NCBI GenBank assembly: GCA_029256365.1
Contig: JAQSYB010000076.1
Span: 1 to 8,033 of the forward strand
Length of the DNA stretch: 8,033 nt
Direction: 5' to 3'
From: Clostridia bacterium
GTDB taxonomy: Bacteria > Bacillota > Clostridia > Lutisporales > Lutisporaceae
Shown here: positions 1 to 5,179 of the stretch, in pieces
How the letters are laid out: each line of letters begins with the position of its first letter
How positions within the stretch are numbered: the first letter of the stretch is position 1
The notes under the pieces: model-generated
The model's input: only the letters and a program-made list of their open reading frames with translations
The model's database searches: none
What the model was told of the DNA's origin: nothing
Position numbers and translations under genes: made by a program

Positions 1-650
1 AAGGCATTGCTGTGGGTCTCGAAGGGTCTTGCCGCTGCACCGCTGGCTATCGTTGCCAACATAGGTGTCTCAACCTCTAAGAAGCCTCTATCATCTAAGA
101 ATCTTCTAATCGCTTTGATGATTCTTGTTCTCTTTATAAAAGTATCCTTAACCTCTGGATTTGCTATTAGATCAAGGTATCTCTGTCTGTATCTGAGATC
201 GGGGTCCTTCAAGCCGTGGAATTTATCAGGCAATGGCTGTAAGGATTTGCATAGAAGCTGAATTTCCTTTACATGTACAGATATTTCGCCTCTTTTTGTT
301 CTAAATGCAAAACCCTTTATTCCAACTATGTCGCCTAAGTCATAGGTCTTGAATAATTCATATTCTTCCTCGCCTATTTCATCAGCCTTTACATAGATTT
401 GTATTTGACCATTTCTATCCATTATATGACAGAAGGATGCTTTGCCCATATCTCTATATGACATGATTCTGCCAGCAATTGAAACATCCTTGCCATCTAG
501 TTCCTCAAAATTATTAAGAATATCATCAGAGTGATGGGTAACATCATACTTTAATACTTCGAAAGGGTTTTTCCCAATGCTCTTTAGATGCTCTAGTTTT
601 TCTCTTCTAATCCTTTGCTGTTCGCTAAGATTTAACTCTTCATTTGCCAT
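1..650 (-). CDS. lysS: Lysine--tRNA ligase, class II, N-terminal part (runs off the left edge)
   Basis: LysRS charges tRNA-Lys with lysine using ATP in the cytoplasm. The frame opens at ATG 650 and stays open to base 1, giving 216 codons of a protein usually near 490-500 aa, so the 3' part lies outside the window. Residues about 55-90 form the OB-fold anticodon-binding core (VSIAGRIMSYRDMGKASF), followed by the family signature KDPDLRYRQRYLDL near 148-161. The class II motif 1 region, FLEVETPML, is near 190-198 and is followed by GAAARPF. The motif 2 and 3 catalytic residues are not visible. A GGGGGAG ribosome binding site lies 6 nt before the ATG, inside the 12-nt gap after the greA stop, so the two genes are surely co-transcribed. 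The identification is secure; only the C-terminal half is unseen. Confidence 0.96.
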   Translation of the reverse strand, partial: MANEELNLSEQQRIRREKLEHLKSIGKNPFEVLKYDVTHHSDDILNNFEELDGKDVSIAGRIMSYRDMGKASFCHIMDRNGQIQIYVKADEIGEEEYELFKTYDLGDIVGIKGFAFRTKRGEISVHVKEIQLLCKSLQPLPDKFHGLKDPDLRYRQRYLDLIANPEVKDTFIKRTRIIKAIRRFLDDRGFLEVETPMLATIASGAAARPFETHSNA

Positions 651-662
651 ATGGTTCTCCCC

Positions 663-1133
663 CTACTTATTTATCGCAAGTATTTTATATTTTATCATTC
701 CATCTGGTACTGCTATTTCTACGCTTTCACCAGGAACCTTACCTACAAGAGCTTTGCCTACAGGAGATTCATTGGATATTTTGAGATTCATTGGATCTGC
801 TTCAGCAGAACCTACTATTGTATATTCTACCTCATCACCAAACTCAACATCCTTTAGTGTTACCTTTGAACCAACATTCACCATGTCTGTTTGAATATCG
901 TCTTCATCAATTACTCTTGCAGTTCGAAGTATATTCTCAATTTGCAGTATTCGGCCTTCTACAAAAGCTTGCTCCTTTTTTGCTTCATCGTACTCAGCAT
1001 TTTCAGAGATATCTCCAAAAGCAAGAGCCTGCTTTATTCTTTCTGCAACATCTGTTCTTTTATTTTTTAATGAATTTAATTCCTCTTCTAACTTCTTCAA
1101 TCCATCCAAGGTTAAAATGTTTTGCTTACTCAC
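663..1133 (-). CDS. greA: Transcription elongation factor GreA
   Basis: GreA enters the secondary channel of RNA polymerase and stimulates cleavage of the backtracked 3' RNA end, rescuing arrested complexes. The 156-aa length is typical. Residues 1-75 form the charged antiparallel coiled coil, with the tip motif GDISENAEYDEAK; Asp41 and Glu44 match the acidic tip residues known to position the catalytic metal. Residues about 80-156 are the FKBP-like domain ending in the conserved SPVGKALVGK and PDGMIKYKI blocks. The start is GTG at 1133, supported by AGGAGG 9 nt upstream. lysS follows after 12 nt, the usual Clostridia pairing. Upstream is an unusually long leader with its own consensus promoter, so greA-lysS appears to be a separate transcription unit from the genes to its right. 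Confidence 0.97.
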   Translation of the reverse strand: MSKQNILTLDGLKKLEEELNSLKNKRTDVAERIKQALAFGDISENAEYDEAKKEQAFVEGRILQIENILRTARVIDEDDIQTDMVNVGSKVTLKDVEFGDEVEYTIVGSAEADPMNLKISNESPVGKALVGKVPGESVEIAVPDGMIKYKILAINK

Positions 1134-1225
1134 TGTTGCACGCCTCCTAATAGTTTTGTTGTCGCATACATATTATTTTTTATAATATTACAAAAAAAAC
1201 CTAGTTATGCTTTGTAAAGACATTA

Positions 1226-1312
1226 TCAGCAAGCATTATCTTCATATATCTTTGCAATTGTTACTGATAATATATGTGCTATGCTTGTTTTTATTCGGGG
1301 AACTATTTCCAT
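1226..1312 (-). CDS. Candidate 28-aa small ORF in the greA leader
   Basis: An ATG at 1312 opens 28 codons ending at TGA 1226-1228. An AAGGGG Shine-Dalgarno lies 7 nt before the ATG, spacing as good as that of the annotated genes here, and the ORF sits about 80 nt downstream of the predicted start of transcription. The peptide begins MEIVPRIKTS and ends KIYEDNAC; its middle alternates isoleucine, valine and alanine with polar residues and could form a short amphipathic helix. Five ATA isoleucine codons are present. Its coding region contains three of the pairing segments of the leader, and its stop lies in the loop of the hairpin formed by 1231-1236 and 1207-1212. It may be a leader peptide whose translation controls greA, an independent small protein, or a chance ORF. 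No homologue is recognised. Confidence 0.35.
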   Translation of the reverse strand: MEIVPRIKTSIAHILSVTIAKIYEDNAC

Positions 1313-1340
1313 TCACATTCCCCTTATTTTAACTGATTTA

Positions 1341-1372
1341 AACAAACAAGCACCTGCAATATTGTGCAGTGC
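1341..1372 (-). terminator. Hairpin with T-rich tail early in the greA leader
   Basis: On the minus strand, GCACTGCA (1372-1365) pairs with TGCAGGTGC (1358-1350), giving 8 bp with one bulged base and a 6-nt loop, followed by TTGTTTGTTT. This resembles a weak intrinsic terminator. It lies downstream of the consensus promoter, so it could end read-through from the 1464-2303 gene, cause early termination in the greA leader, or be the 5' hairpin of a structured RNA. The tail is interrupted by G, so efficiency is doubtful. Confidence 0.4.
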
Positions 1373-1397
1373 CTGCATATGATTTACTTATTCGTTA

Positions 1398-1426
1398 ATT
1401 ATAAAATAGTCACAAGTCAATGTCAA
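1398..1426 (-). promoter_or_regulatory. Consensus sigma-A promoter for greA-lysS
   Basis: The minus strand reads TTGACA (1426-1421), exactly 17 nt, then TATAAT (1403-1398): both hexamers and the spacer match the housekeeping consensus perfectly. The predicted start is an A at about 1391-1392. It begins 38 bp after the end of the 1464-2303 gene and reads towards greA. One arm of an inverted repeat overlaps the -35 hexamer and the spacer. Confidence 0.85.
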
Positions 1427-1461
1427 GAGTATATAAAACTGTAAGAGTTTTACATTGACTT
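1414..1461. repeat. Inverted repeat overlapping the greA promoter -35
   Basis: AAGTCAATGT (1414-1423) and ACATTGACTT (1452-1461) are perfect 10-bp inverted arms. Between them lies a second pair, AAAACT (1435-1440) and AGTTTT (1446-1451), which stacks directly on the outer arm on one side and leaves an 11-nt bulge on the other, 16 bp in all. As RNA this could be a poor terminator for the upstream 1464-2303 gene, since no clean T run follows. As DNA the left arm covers part of the -35, so it could be a regulator site. The role is unknown. Confidence 0.5.
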
Positions 1462-1463
1462 AT

Positions 1464-2303
1464 TTAATTGAAATAAATATAGGGTAGCTTTTTTATCAAA
1501 TCTATTATATCCAGTTTGCTATAATAATACCTCATCACAACTAAGATTTCATCATTATAATTCGCAGCAATATGATTCAAATCATTTTTATTTAATTCTG
1601 CAGTCCAGAGCACTAAATGATCAATGCTTTTCACTGAATCTGCCTTACTCTTTCCAATCACAACCTTATCCTGAAGTAGGGTCACATGCTGACTTAAATC
1701 CACTCCTTCATCAATTATTATAATAGAAGAGTTTACAATAATATTATTGATGTCTTTTGTGAAAACAATTGATACTCCTTTCTTTTCCATAAAATCCATA
1801 TGCAGCTTAAGCTTCAAATTTTCATTTAATGAAGCTCCTTCATATACCATTATATTAGCTGCTTCTTCTGACAATAGATCAATCTTATAGCTGTCTATTT
1901 CTGCCATAACAAAGCCTATATTGCCAGTCAAAAGATTTTCATTGCGGTCTTGACTCACTTTTAGTATTGCTGCCAGCTGCTTGATTGCTTTTATCTCTGT
2001 AAGCAGCTGAGAATAATGGAGTTCATCCTTTTTTGGTGTAACATTGCTTTGAACCTTAGCCTCAAATCGTTCCACCAGAAACTTCACTTTGTTTTTGTCC
2101 ACCAATTCTCTCAACAGCTTATGCCTTTTTCGATCCAGCTTATTTCCATAGACAGGACAATCAAATAGATAAATATGAATATCCTGATCTTCTCCTGCAA
2201 TGACAATTTTATTATCTAGTTTTGGAAGTGCAAGCATAGAAAGAAGCGATGGCATCATGGTTTCTCTATAGGTAATTATACCTGCATTGCTATTTGGCTG
2301 CAT
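1464..2303 (-). CDS. Uncharacterised 279-aa protein, possible degenerate Rossmann-like segment
   Basis: I do not recognise this protein. It has no signal peptide or membrane segment and one cysteine (FDCPVYG, about residue 49). Residues 50-120 are lysine- and glutamate-rich and probably helical. Residues about 126-200 show alternating strands and helices: IGFVM, then NIMVYEG, a helix, VSIVFT, DINNIIVNSS and IIIIDEG. The 'strand, helix, strand, D-I-N-x-x-I, strand' order resembles the second half of an NAD-binding domain such as that of shikimate dehydrogenases, but no GxGxxG loop is visible, so cofactor binding is doubtful. The start is ATG 2303, with GGAG about 10 nt upstream; the MM pair at residues 16-17 is an alternative. 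It follows the quinate-dehydrogenase-family gene by 98 bp with no clear terminator between, so it may belong to the same unit. A lone TATAAT at 2357-2362 could give a separate promoter. Confidence 0.75.
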   Translation of the reverse strand: MQPNSNAGIITYRETMMPSLLSMLALPKLDNKIVIAGEDQDIHIYLFDCPVYGNKLDRKRHKLLRELVDKNKVKFLVERFEAKVQSNVTPKKDELHYSQLLTEIKAIKQLAAILKVSQDRNENLLTGNIGFVMAEIDSYKIDLLSEEAANIMVYEGASLNENLKLKLHMDFMEKKGVSIVFTKDINNIIVNSSIIIIDEGVDLSQHVTLLQDKVVIGKSKADSVKSIDHLVLWTAELNKNDLNHIAANYNDEILVVMRYYYSKLDIIDLIKKLPYIYFN

Positions 2304-2401
2304 AAAAAAACAACTCCATATAATTACTTAAGACGTCTTGTCTTTAGCTATTAATATTATATCGAGCTGTTTATTATTACTAGTTTGTGATGGTAATATA
2401 C

Positions 2402-3340
2402 TTATTTATTTATCACGGCCTTTAGGTTATTCATTTGAAGATATTCCACCCTAGGCTTGAAGTCTATCTTTTCTAAAGTTTCCAGATAATCTTCACTGGT
2501 GATTTCATCCACAGGCTTATTAATAATTGACACCAACAATGCTTCAATCACGTTGGTGCCAAAGGACCTGCCTTCTAAGTCTGGTGTGGAGGTAACCAAC
2601 AATCTGACCCCACAATCTTTCAACCACTCTATGTCTTCCTTAGTTACTGTGTTTGTGACAATTATTTTATCGTCCATAATCAGGGGCATATACTGCTTTA
2701 TGTAATGAAAGTCGCCTGCTATGATGTCGCTTTCTTCAAAAAACTTGTCAAACTTACCTGTTTTCGTTGTATCCTTGTTTTGATCCTTGCCAGTAGGGTA
2801 AAGCATTTCAAAGGGCAATTTGCAAGCAATCGGTGCAATTACACTTGCAATTCGATCCAAGGCGCGCAGGGATTTTAGTGGTATCCCAATGCCTAAAACT
2901 ACCATTAGGTCTCCTAAGGTTAGCTGACATCCTACTTCTTCAAAGCCTTCAGCCATTGCATACCGATCAATTGCGGGTAATATAAAAGCCTTTTTATTTT
3001 TCAGACTTTCAATATTGTCATTTATATAATGGGCTACCTGCTTCTCAAGAGATATCTTAAGTCCTGAACCATCTACCATAGGTGTTATTTGTGCTGCAGC
3101 TCTTATTGGTATTGCATCTTTTATTTGATACCTTTTCCTGCCTGCATTGAGATATACATCAATTCCTCCCATGCCAAAGGCATCTACCTTCCCATCTAGC
3201 TCCTTAACAATCTCAATTGCTTTTTTGATGTCCCCGTCGGTGCCTCTTCTCTCCACAATATAAGTTTCACCCAACAGTTCCAGCTGTGTTTTGTGGTCTC
3301 TTTTGGAGGATCCTATACTGATACTAACAATGTGCTTCAC
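2402..3340 (-). CDS. 'Quinate 5-dehydrogenase' family protein (function unproven)
   Basis: This 312-aa protein resembles a Firmicutes family that databases label quinate 5-dehydrogenase; I recognise it by the N-terminal SISIGSSKRDH, the GTDGDIKKAI and FGMGGIDVYL blocks (33-64), VDGSGLK (89-95), GDFHYIKQYMP (209-219), and IIVTNTVTKED with the near-C-terminal STPDLEGRSFGTN (226-263). True shikimate/quinate dehydrogenases carry an N-x-T-x-P-x-K substrate motif and a GAGG nucleotide loop; I see neither, only GIGIP near 150-154, so the enzyme name should be treated as a family label. It starts with GTG 3340; the site AAAGGGGTGA is formed by the last codons and stop of the upstream regulator, so the two genes are translationally linked. 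No membrane segment is seen; it is probably cytoplasmic. Confidence 0.8.
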   Translation of the reverse strand: MKHIVSISIGSSKRDHKTQLELLGETYIVERRGTDGDIKKAIEIVKELDGKVDAFGMGGIDVYLNAGRKRYQIKDAIPIRAAAQITPMVDGSGLKISLEKQVAHYINDNIESLKNKKAFILPAIDRYAMAEGFEEVGCQLTLGDLMVVLGIGIPLKSLRALDRIASVIAPIACKLPFEMLYPTGKDQNKDTTKTGKFDKFFEESDIIAGDFHYIKQYMPLIMDDKIIVTNTVTKEDIEWLKDCGVRLLVTSTPDLEGRSFGTNVIEALLVSIINKPVDEITSEDYLETLEKIDFKPRVEYLQMNNLKAVINK

Positions 3341-3344
3341 AAAA

Positions 3345-3869
3345 TCACCCCTTTAATGTTTTTAATATTTCAATTAGAAAATCTACATTTACAATTACAT
3401 CTTCTTTTAATGGCGATTTGCCAATATCTATTTCTATAATTTGATTGTCCAGCATATCTTTTATAATCTTATTTCTGTTATCCGAAGCCATTGAAATAAC
3501 TGTATCAAAACCCCTGAATTTATTGATAAGCTCCATCATGTAATTGATCAGCTGCTGTCCATTGCTTTGATTTACAAATTCATTTCTCTCATCCTCAGAC
3601 ATTAGTAAATAATATTCTACTCCATAATCTTTTAATACCTTTTCTACCTCTTGTTTGTTCTTAATTGGAAAACCCACGGCAGCAATGCTATGCCCCTTAC
3701 GAATTTCACCCAGTCCTTCCAGACGTGAAATGAAGGTTCTTTCAATATTCATTTTCTCGCCAACATCTAATTGTGATAAACCCAAAGCACGAAGTTTTAT
3801 GATTTCGTCTATGGTTTTATCAATTTTCTTGCGGCTAATTACCTTATCTCCAATTCTAATAAGATCCAT
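3345..3869 (-). CDS. HTH transcriptional regulator with C-terminal sensor-like domain
   Basis: The 174-aa protein has an N-terminal helix-turn-helix (about residues 29-55: GLSQLDVGEKMNIERTFISR) of the Cro/CI-like type. A mixed alpha/beta domain follows from residue 61, starting AAVGFPIKNKQEVEKVL, with YYLLMSEDERNEF (86-98), FDTVISMASDNR (121-132) and a final IEIDIGKSPL block. I recall homologues of this domain organisation beside the 'quinate dehydrogenase' family gene, which suggests the C-terminal domain senses the metabolite handled by that protein; that is inference. Start ATG 3869 has AGGGG a few nt upstream. The next gene begins 4 nt after its TGA. A palindrome within the candidate promoter at 3928-3956 would suit autoregulation. 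The activating ligand and targets are unknown. Confidence 0.8.
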   Translation of the reverse strand: MDLIRIGDKVISRKKIDKTIDEIIKLRALGLSQLDVGEKMNIERTFISRLEGLGEIRKGHSIAAVGFPIKNKQEVEKVLKDYGVEYYLLMSEDERNEFVNQSNGQQLINYMMELINKFRGFDTVISMASDNRNKIIKDMLDNQIIEIDIGKSPLKEDVIVNVDFLIEILKTLKG

Positions 3870-3927
3870 TTCGCACCCCTACAATATTATTTAGTAGTCT
3901 TTTGTGCTCCACTATGTACTCAATACT

Positions 3928-3956
3928 ATTTTAATGCTAAATAGCATATTGTACAA
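3928..3956 (-). promoter_or_regulatory. Candidate promoter of the regulator/dehydrogenase-family operon
   Basis: The minus strand reads TTGTAC (3956-3951), a 17-nt spacer, then TAAAAT (3933-3928). The -10 matches 5 of 6 consensus bases and the -35 only 3 of 6, so it is a weak promoter by sequence, or one that needs an activator. It lies about 60 nt before the regulator's ATG and downstream of the dusB terminator. Confidence 0.5.
3934..3956. promoter_or_regulatory. Palindromic candidate operator in the promoter spacer
   Basis: ATGCTA AA TAGCAT (3934-3947) is a perfect inverted repeat of 6-bp arms filling most of the space between the -35 and -10 hexamers. Beside it TTGTACAA (3949-3956) is a perfect 8-bp palindrome covering the -35. 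A dimeric HTH protein bound here would block or reposition RNA polymerase. The neighbouring regulator is the obvious candidate binder; that is inference from position only. Confidence 0.45.
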
Positions 3957-3984
3957 TAAAAAATAGAAAAGCACCTGCTTAAAT

Positions 3985-4042
3985 AAAAGTCTCAGCCCAT
4001 CGAGGGCTTCCCCTTTTGCCTAGATTTGCTTCGCAAATGGCA
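3985..4042 (-). other. Tandem-hairpin element of unknown role
   Basis: Two adjacent hairpins sit between the dusB terminator and the regulator promoter. In minus-strand order, the first is TGCC-ATTTGC-GAA-GCAAAT-CTA-GGCA (4042-4017), 10 bp with a 3-nt bulge. The second, with the T at 4017 shared, is AAAAG-GGGA-AGCCC-TCGAT-GGGCT-GAGA-CTTTT (4017-3985), two 5-bp stems around a symmetric purine internal loop able to form tandem G-A pairs. The arrangement looks selected as RNA or as a mobile palindromic repeat. It resembles the 5' half of a TPP element (GGGG...GGCTGAGA) but lacks the other half. Confidence 0.5.
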
Positions 4043-4048
4043 GTATAT

Positions 4049-4087
4049 AAAAAAGGATATACTTTGTTTATCCAAAGTATATCCTTT
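4049..4087 (-). terminator. Strong intrinsic terminator after dusB
   Basis: On the minus strand a perfect 15-bp stem (arms 4087-4073 and 4066-4052) closes a 6-nt loop and is followed by a run of six T overlapping the stem end (4054-4049). It begins 21 nt after the dusB stop and closes the birA-coaX-dusB unit, separating it from the next three genes. Confidence 0.92.
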
Positions 4088-4107
4088 CAGCACGAGAAGG
4101 ACCGTCC

Positions 4108-5073
4108 TTACATCAATTCATTTAAGTAGTTCTGTAAGAGCAGCTCTATCTCAACTGCCTTTTCAAGCTTAAAAACCTGTACCTTTACTGTACTTGAGCC
4201 TGGCATACCTTTTAGGTACCAAGCCAGGTGCTTCCGCATTTCTTTTACCCCAATCATTTCACCTTTTAGCTCAACCATTTGTTTGAGGTGATACATCGCC
4301 ATATGTACCTTTTCCTCATTGCTTGGTTCTGGCACTATGCTTCCATCTTTGAGATACTCTATTACATTTTTGAAAATCCATGGATTTCCCTCTGCACCTC
4401 GACCTATCATGACTGCGTCACAACCTGTCTGCTGCAGCATCAATTTTGCTGCCTGAGGCGAGGTGATATCCCCATTTCCGATTACAGGGATTTTCACAGC
4501 CTGTTTGACCTGCTTAATAATATCCCAATCTGCTTGACCTGAGTAAAACTGCTCTCTTGTCCTGCCATGAACCGTTACTGCTTTGGCCCCGTTTTGTTCT
4601 GCTATTTGAGCAATTTCAACTGCATTGATGCTGCTGTCATCCCAGCCCTTGCGTATTTTGATTGTTACGGGTACTGTAACTGCAGCACTTACCTTCCTTA
4701 CTATTTCTGCAATCAGCAATGGCTTAAGCATCAGCGCACTGCCATCACCATTCTTTACAATTTTAGGCGTGGGACACCCCATATTAATATCTATAATGTT
4801 AGCCCCTGCCTGTTCCACCTCCATGGCAATGCTTGCCATAATATCTGCATCGCTCCCAAATATCTGCATGGCAGCAGGTTTTTCCTCTGGCGCCAATGCA
4901 AGCATCGCTCTGGTATTTTCACTTTTATAGTACATTCCCTTTGCACTGACCATTTCTGTATAGGTCAATCCACATCCAAACTGCTTGCAAATAGCTCTAA
5001 AGGCCATGTCTGTAACCCCTGCCATTGGTGCAAGGAATACATTATTTGCAAGCTCAACATTTCCAATCTTCAT
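4108..5073 (-). CDS. dusB: tRNA-dihydrouridine synthase, DusB type
   Basis: This FMN enzyme reduces uridine to dihydrouridine in the tRNA D-loop using NADPH. The 321-aa length is normal. An N-terminal TIM barrel opens with the FMN-site motif FLAPMAGVTD (13-22). The catalytic cysteine is Cys100 in NMGCPTPKIVKNGDGSAL. The FMN contacts of the family appear as Lys139 (TIKIRKGWD), His169 (VTVHGRTREQFYSG), GNGDI (199-203) and MIGRGAEGNPW (222-232). Residues about 250-321 form the helical tRNA-binding domain. Start ATG 5073 has GAGG 8 nt upstream. It follows coaX by 106 bp containing a palindromic repeat but no T-run terminator, so it may be read from the birA promoter; a TATAAT just upstream lacks a good -35. 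dusB next to coaX is usual in Clostridia, where greA-lysS normally follows. Confidence 0.96.
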   Translation of the reverse strand: MKIGNVELANNVFLAPMAGVTDMAFRAICKQFGCGLTYTEMVSAKGMYYKSENTRAMLALAPEEKPAAMQIFGSDADIMASIAMEVEQAGANIIDINMGCPTPKIVKNGDGSALMLKPLLIAEIVRKVSAAVTVPVTIKIRKGWDDSSINAVEIAQIAEQNGAKAVTVHGRTREQFYSGQADWDIIKQVKQAVKIPVIGNGDITSPQAAKLMLQQTGCDAVMIGRGAEGNPWIFKNVIEYLKDGSIVPEPSNEEKVHMAMYHLKQMVELKGEMIGVKEMRKHLAWYLKGMPGSSTVKVQVFKLEKAVEIELLLQNYLNELM

Positions 5074-5134
5074 TCTATTATCCTCTATTTGGGTTTATTT
5101 AAATTATATAGTTTCGCACCAAATGCTTATATCA

Positions 5135-5173
5135 AGAAAGATTCTTCGCCTTGCTCAGAATGACGAGGCAAGG
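5135..5173. repeat. Palindromic copy of a dispersed intergenic repeat
   Basis: The plus strand reads AGAAAGATTCTTCGCC, then TTGCTCAGAATGACGAGGCAAGG. The core GATTCTTCGC...GCTCAGAATGAC is a repeat I recognise from many bacterial genomes, where numerous near-identical copies lie between genes. CCTTGC (5149-5154) and GCAAGG (5168-5173) are inverted arms, and ATTCT (5141-5145) with AGAAT (5157-5161) gives a second, competing hairpin. It lies in the coaX-dusB gap. No transposase is present, so this would be a non-autonomous element or remnant. Confidence 0.6.
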
Positions 5174-5179
5174 AATTGT

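Larger units (their letters stand above)
1134..1391 (-). promoter_or_regulatory. Long structured leader of greA-lysS (possible attenuator or small-RNA gene)
   Basis: The consensus promoter at 1398-1426 predicts transcription from about 1391, giving about 258 nt before the greA GTG. In transcript order the sequence shows: a hairpin at 1372-1350 with a T-rich tail; an AAGGGG site and small ORF (1312-1226); a GGGGAA/TTCCCC pair (1323-1318 with 1302-1297, written in transcript order); a perfect 8-bp pair (1264-1271 with 1222-1229); and a run of eight T at 1199-1192. The segment 1230-1236 can pair with 1281-1287 (7 bp) or with 1207-1212 (6 bp), but not both. The 1230-1236/1281-1287 pair crosses the 8-bp pair, giving a pseudoknot-like topology. 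Attenuation, or a roughly 200-nt RNA ending at the T run, is inference. I recognise no named riboswitch here. Confidence 0.5.

Noticed and set aside
1192..1391. 6S RNA, suggested by a strong promoter and a roughly 200-nt length to a T run
   Set aside because: I could not fold a continuous rod with a central bubble; 5' and 3' ends pair only in short patches. Left as an open alternative for a covariance search.
2330..2339. AAGACGTCTT palindrome upstream of the 279-aa protein
   Set aside because: A single short palindrome without a promoter of good quality beside it; too likely by chance to call an operator.
3969..3980. AAGCAGGTGCTT as a terminator before the regulator
   Set aside because: Only about 4 bp of stem with a 4-nt loop; too weak despite the T-rich sequence after it.
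3985..4017. TPP riboswitch, suggested by GGGG...GGCTGAGA on the minus strand
   Set aside because: The obligatory second half (ACCC, then AACCTGATCTGGNTAATNCCAGCG) does not follow, and the downstream genes are not thiamin-related.
4279..5163. Long plus-strand reading frames opposite dusB and the other genes
   Set aside because: They are antisense to strongly conserved proteins and encode no recognisable domains; no convincing ribosome sites were seen.
5149..5173. Palindrome after coaX as an intrinsic terminator
   Set aside because: No T run follows on the minus strand; it fits a dispersed repeat better.
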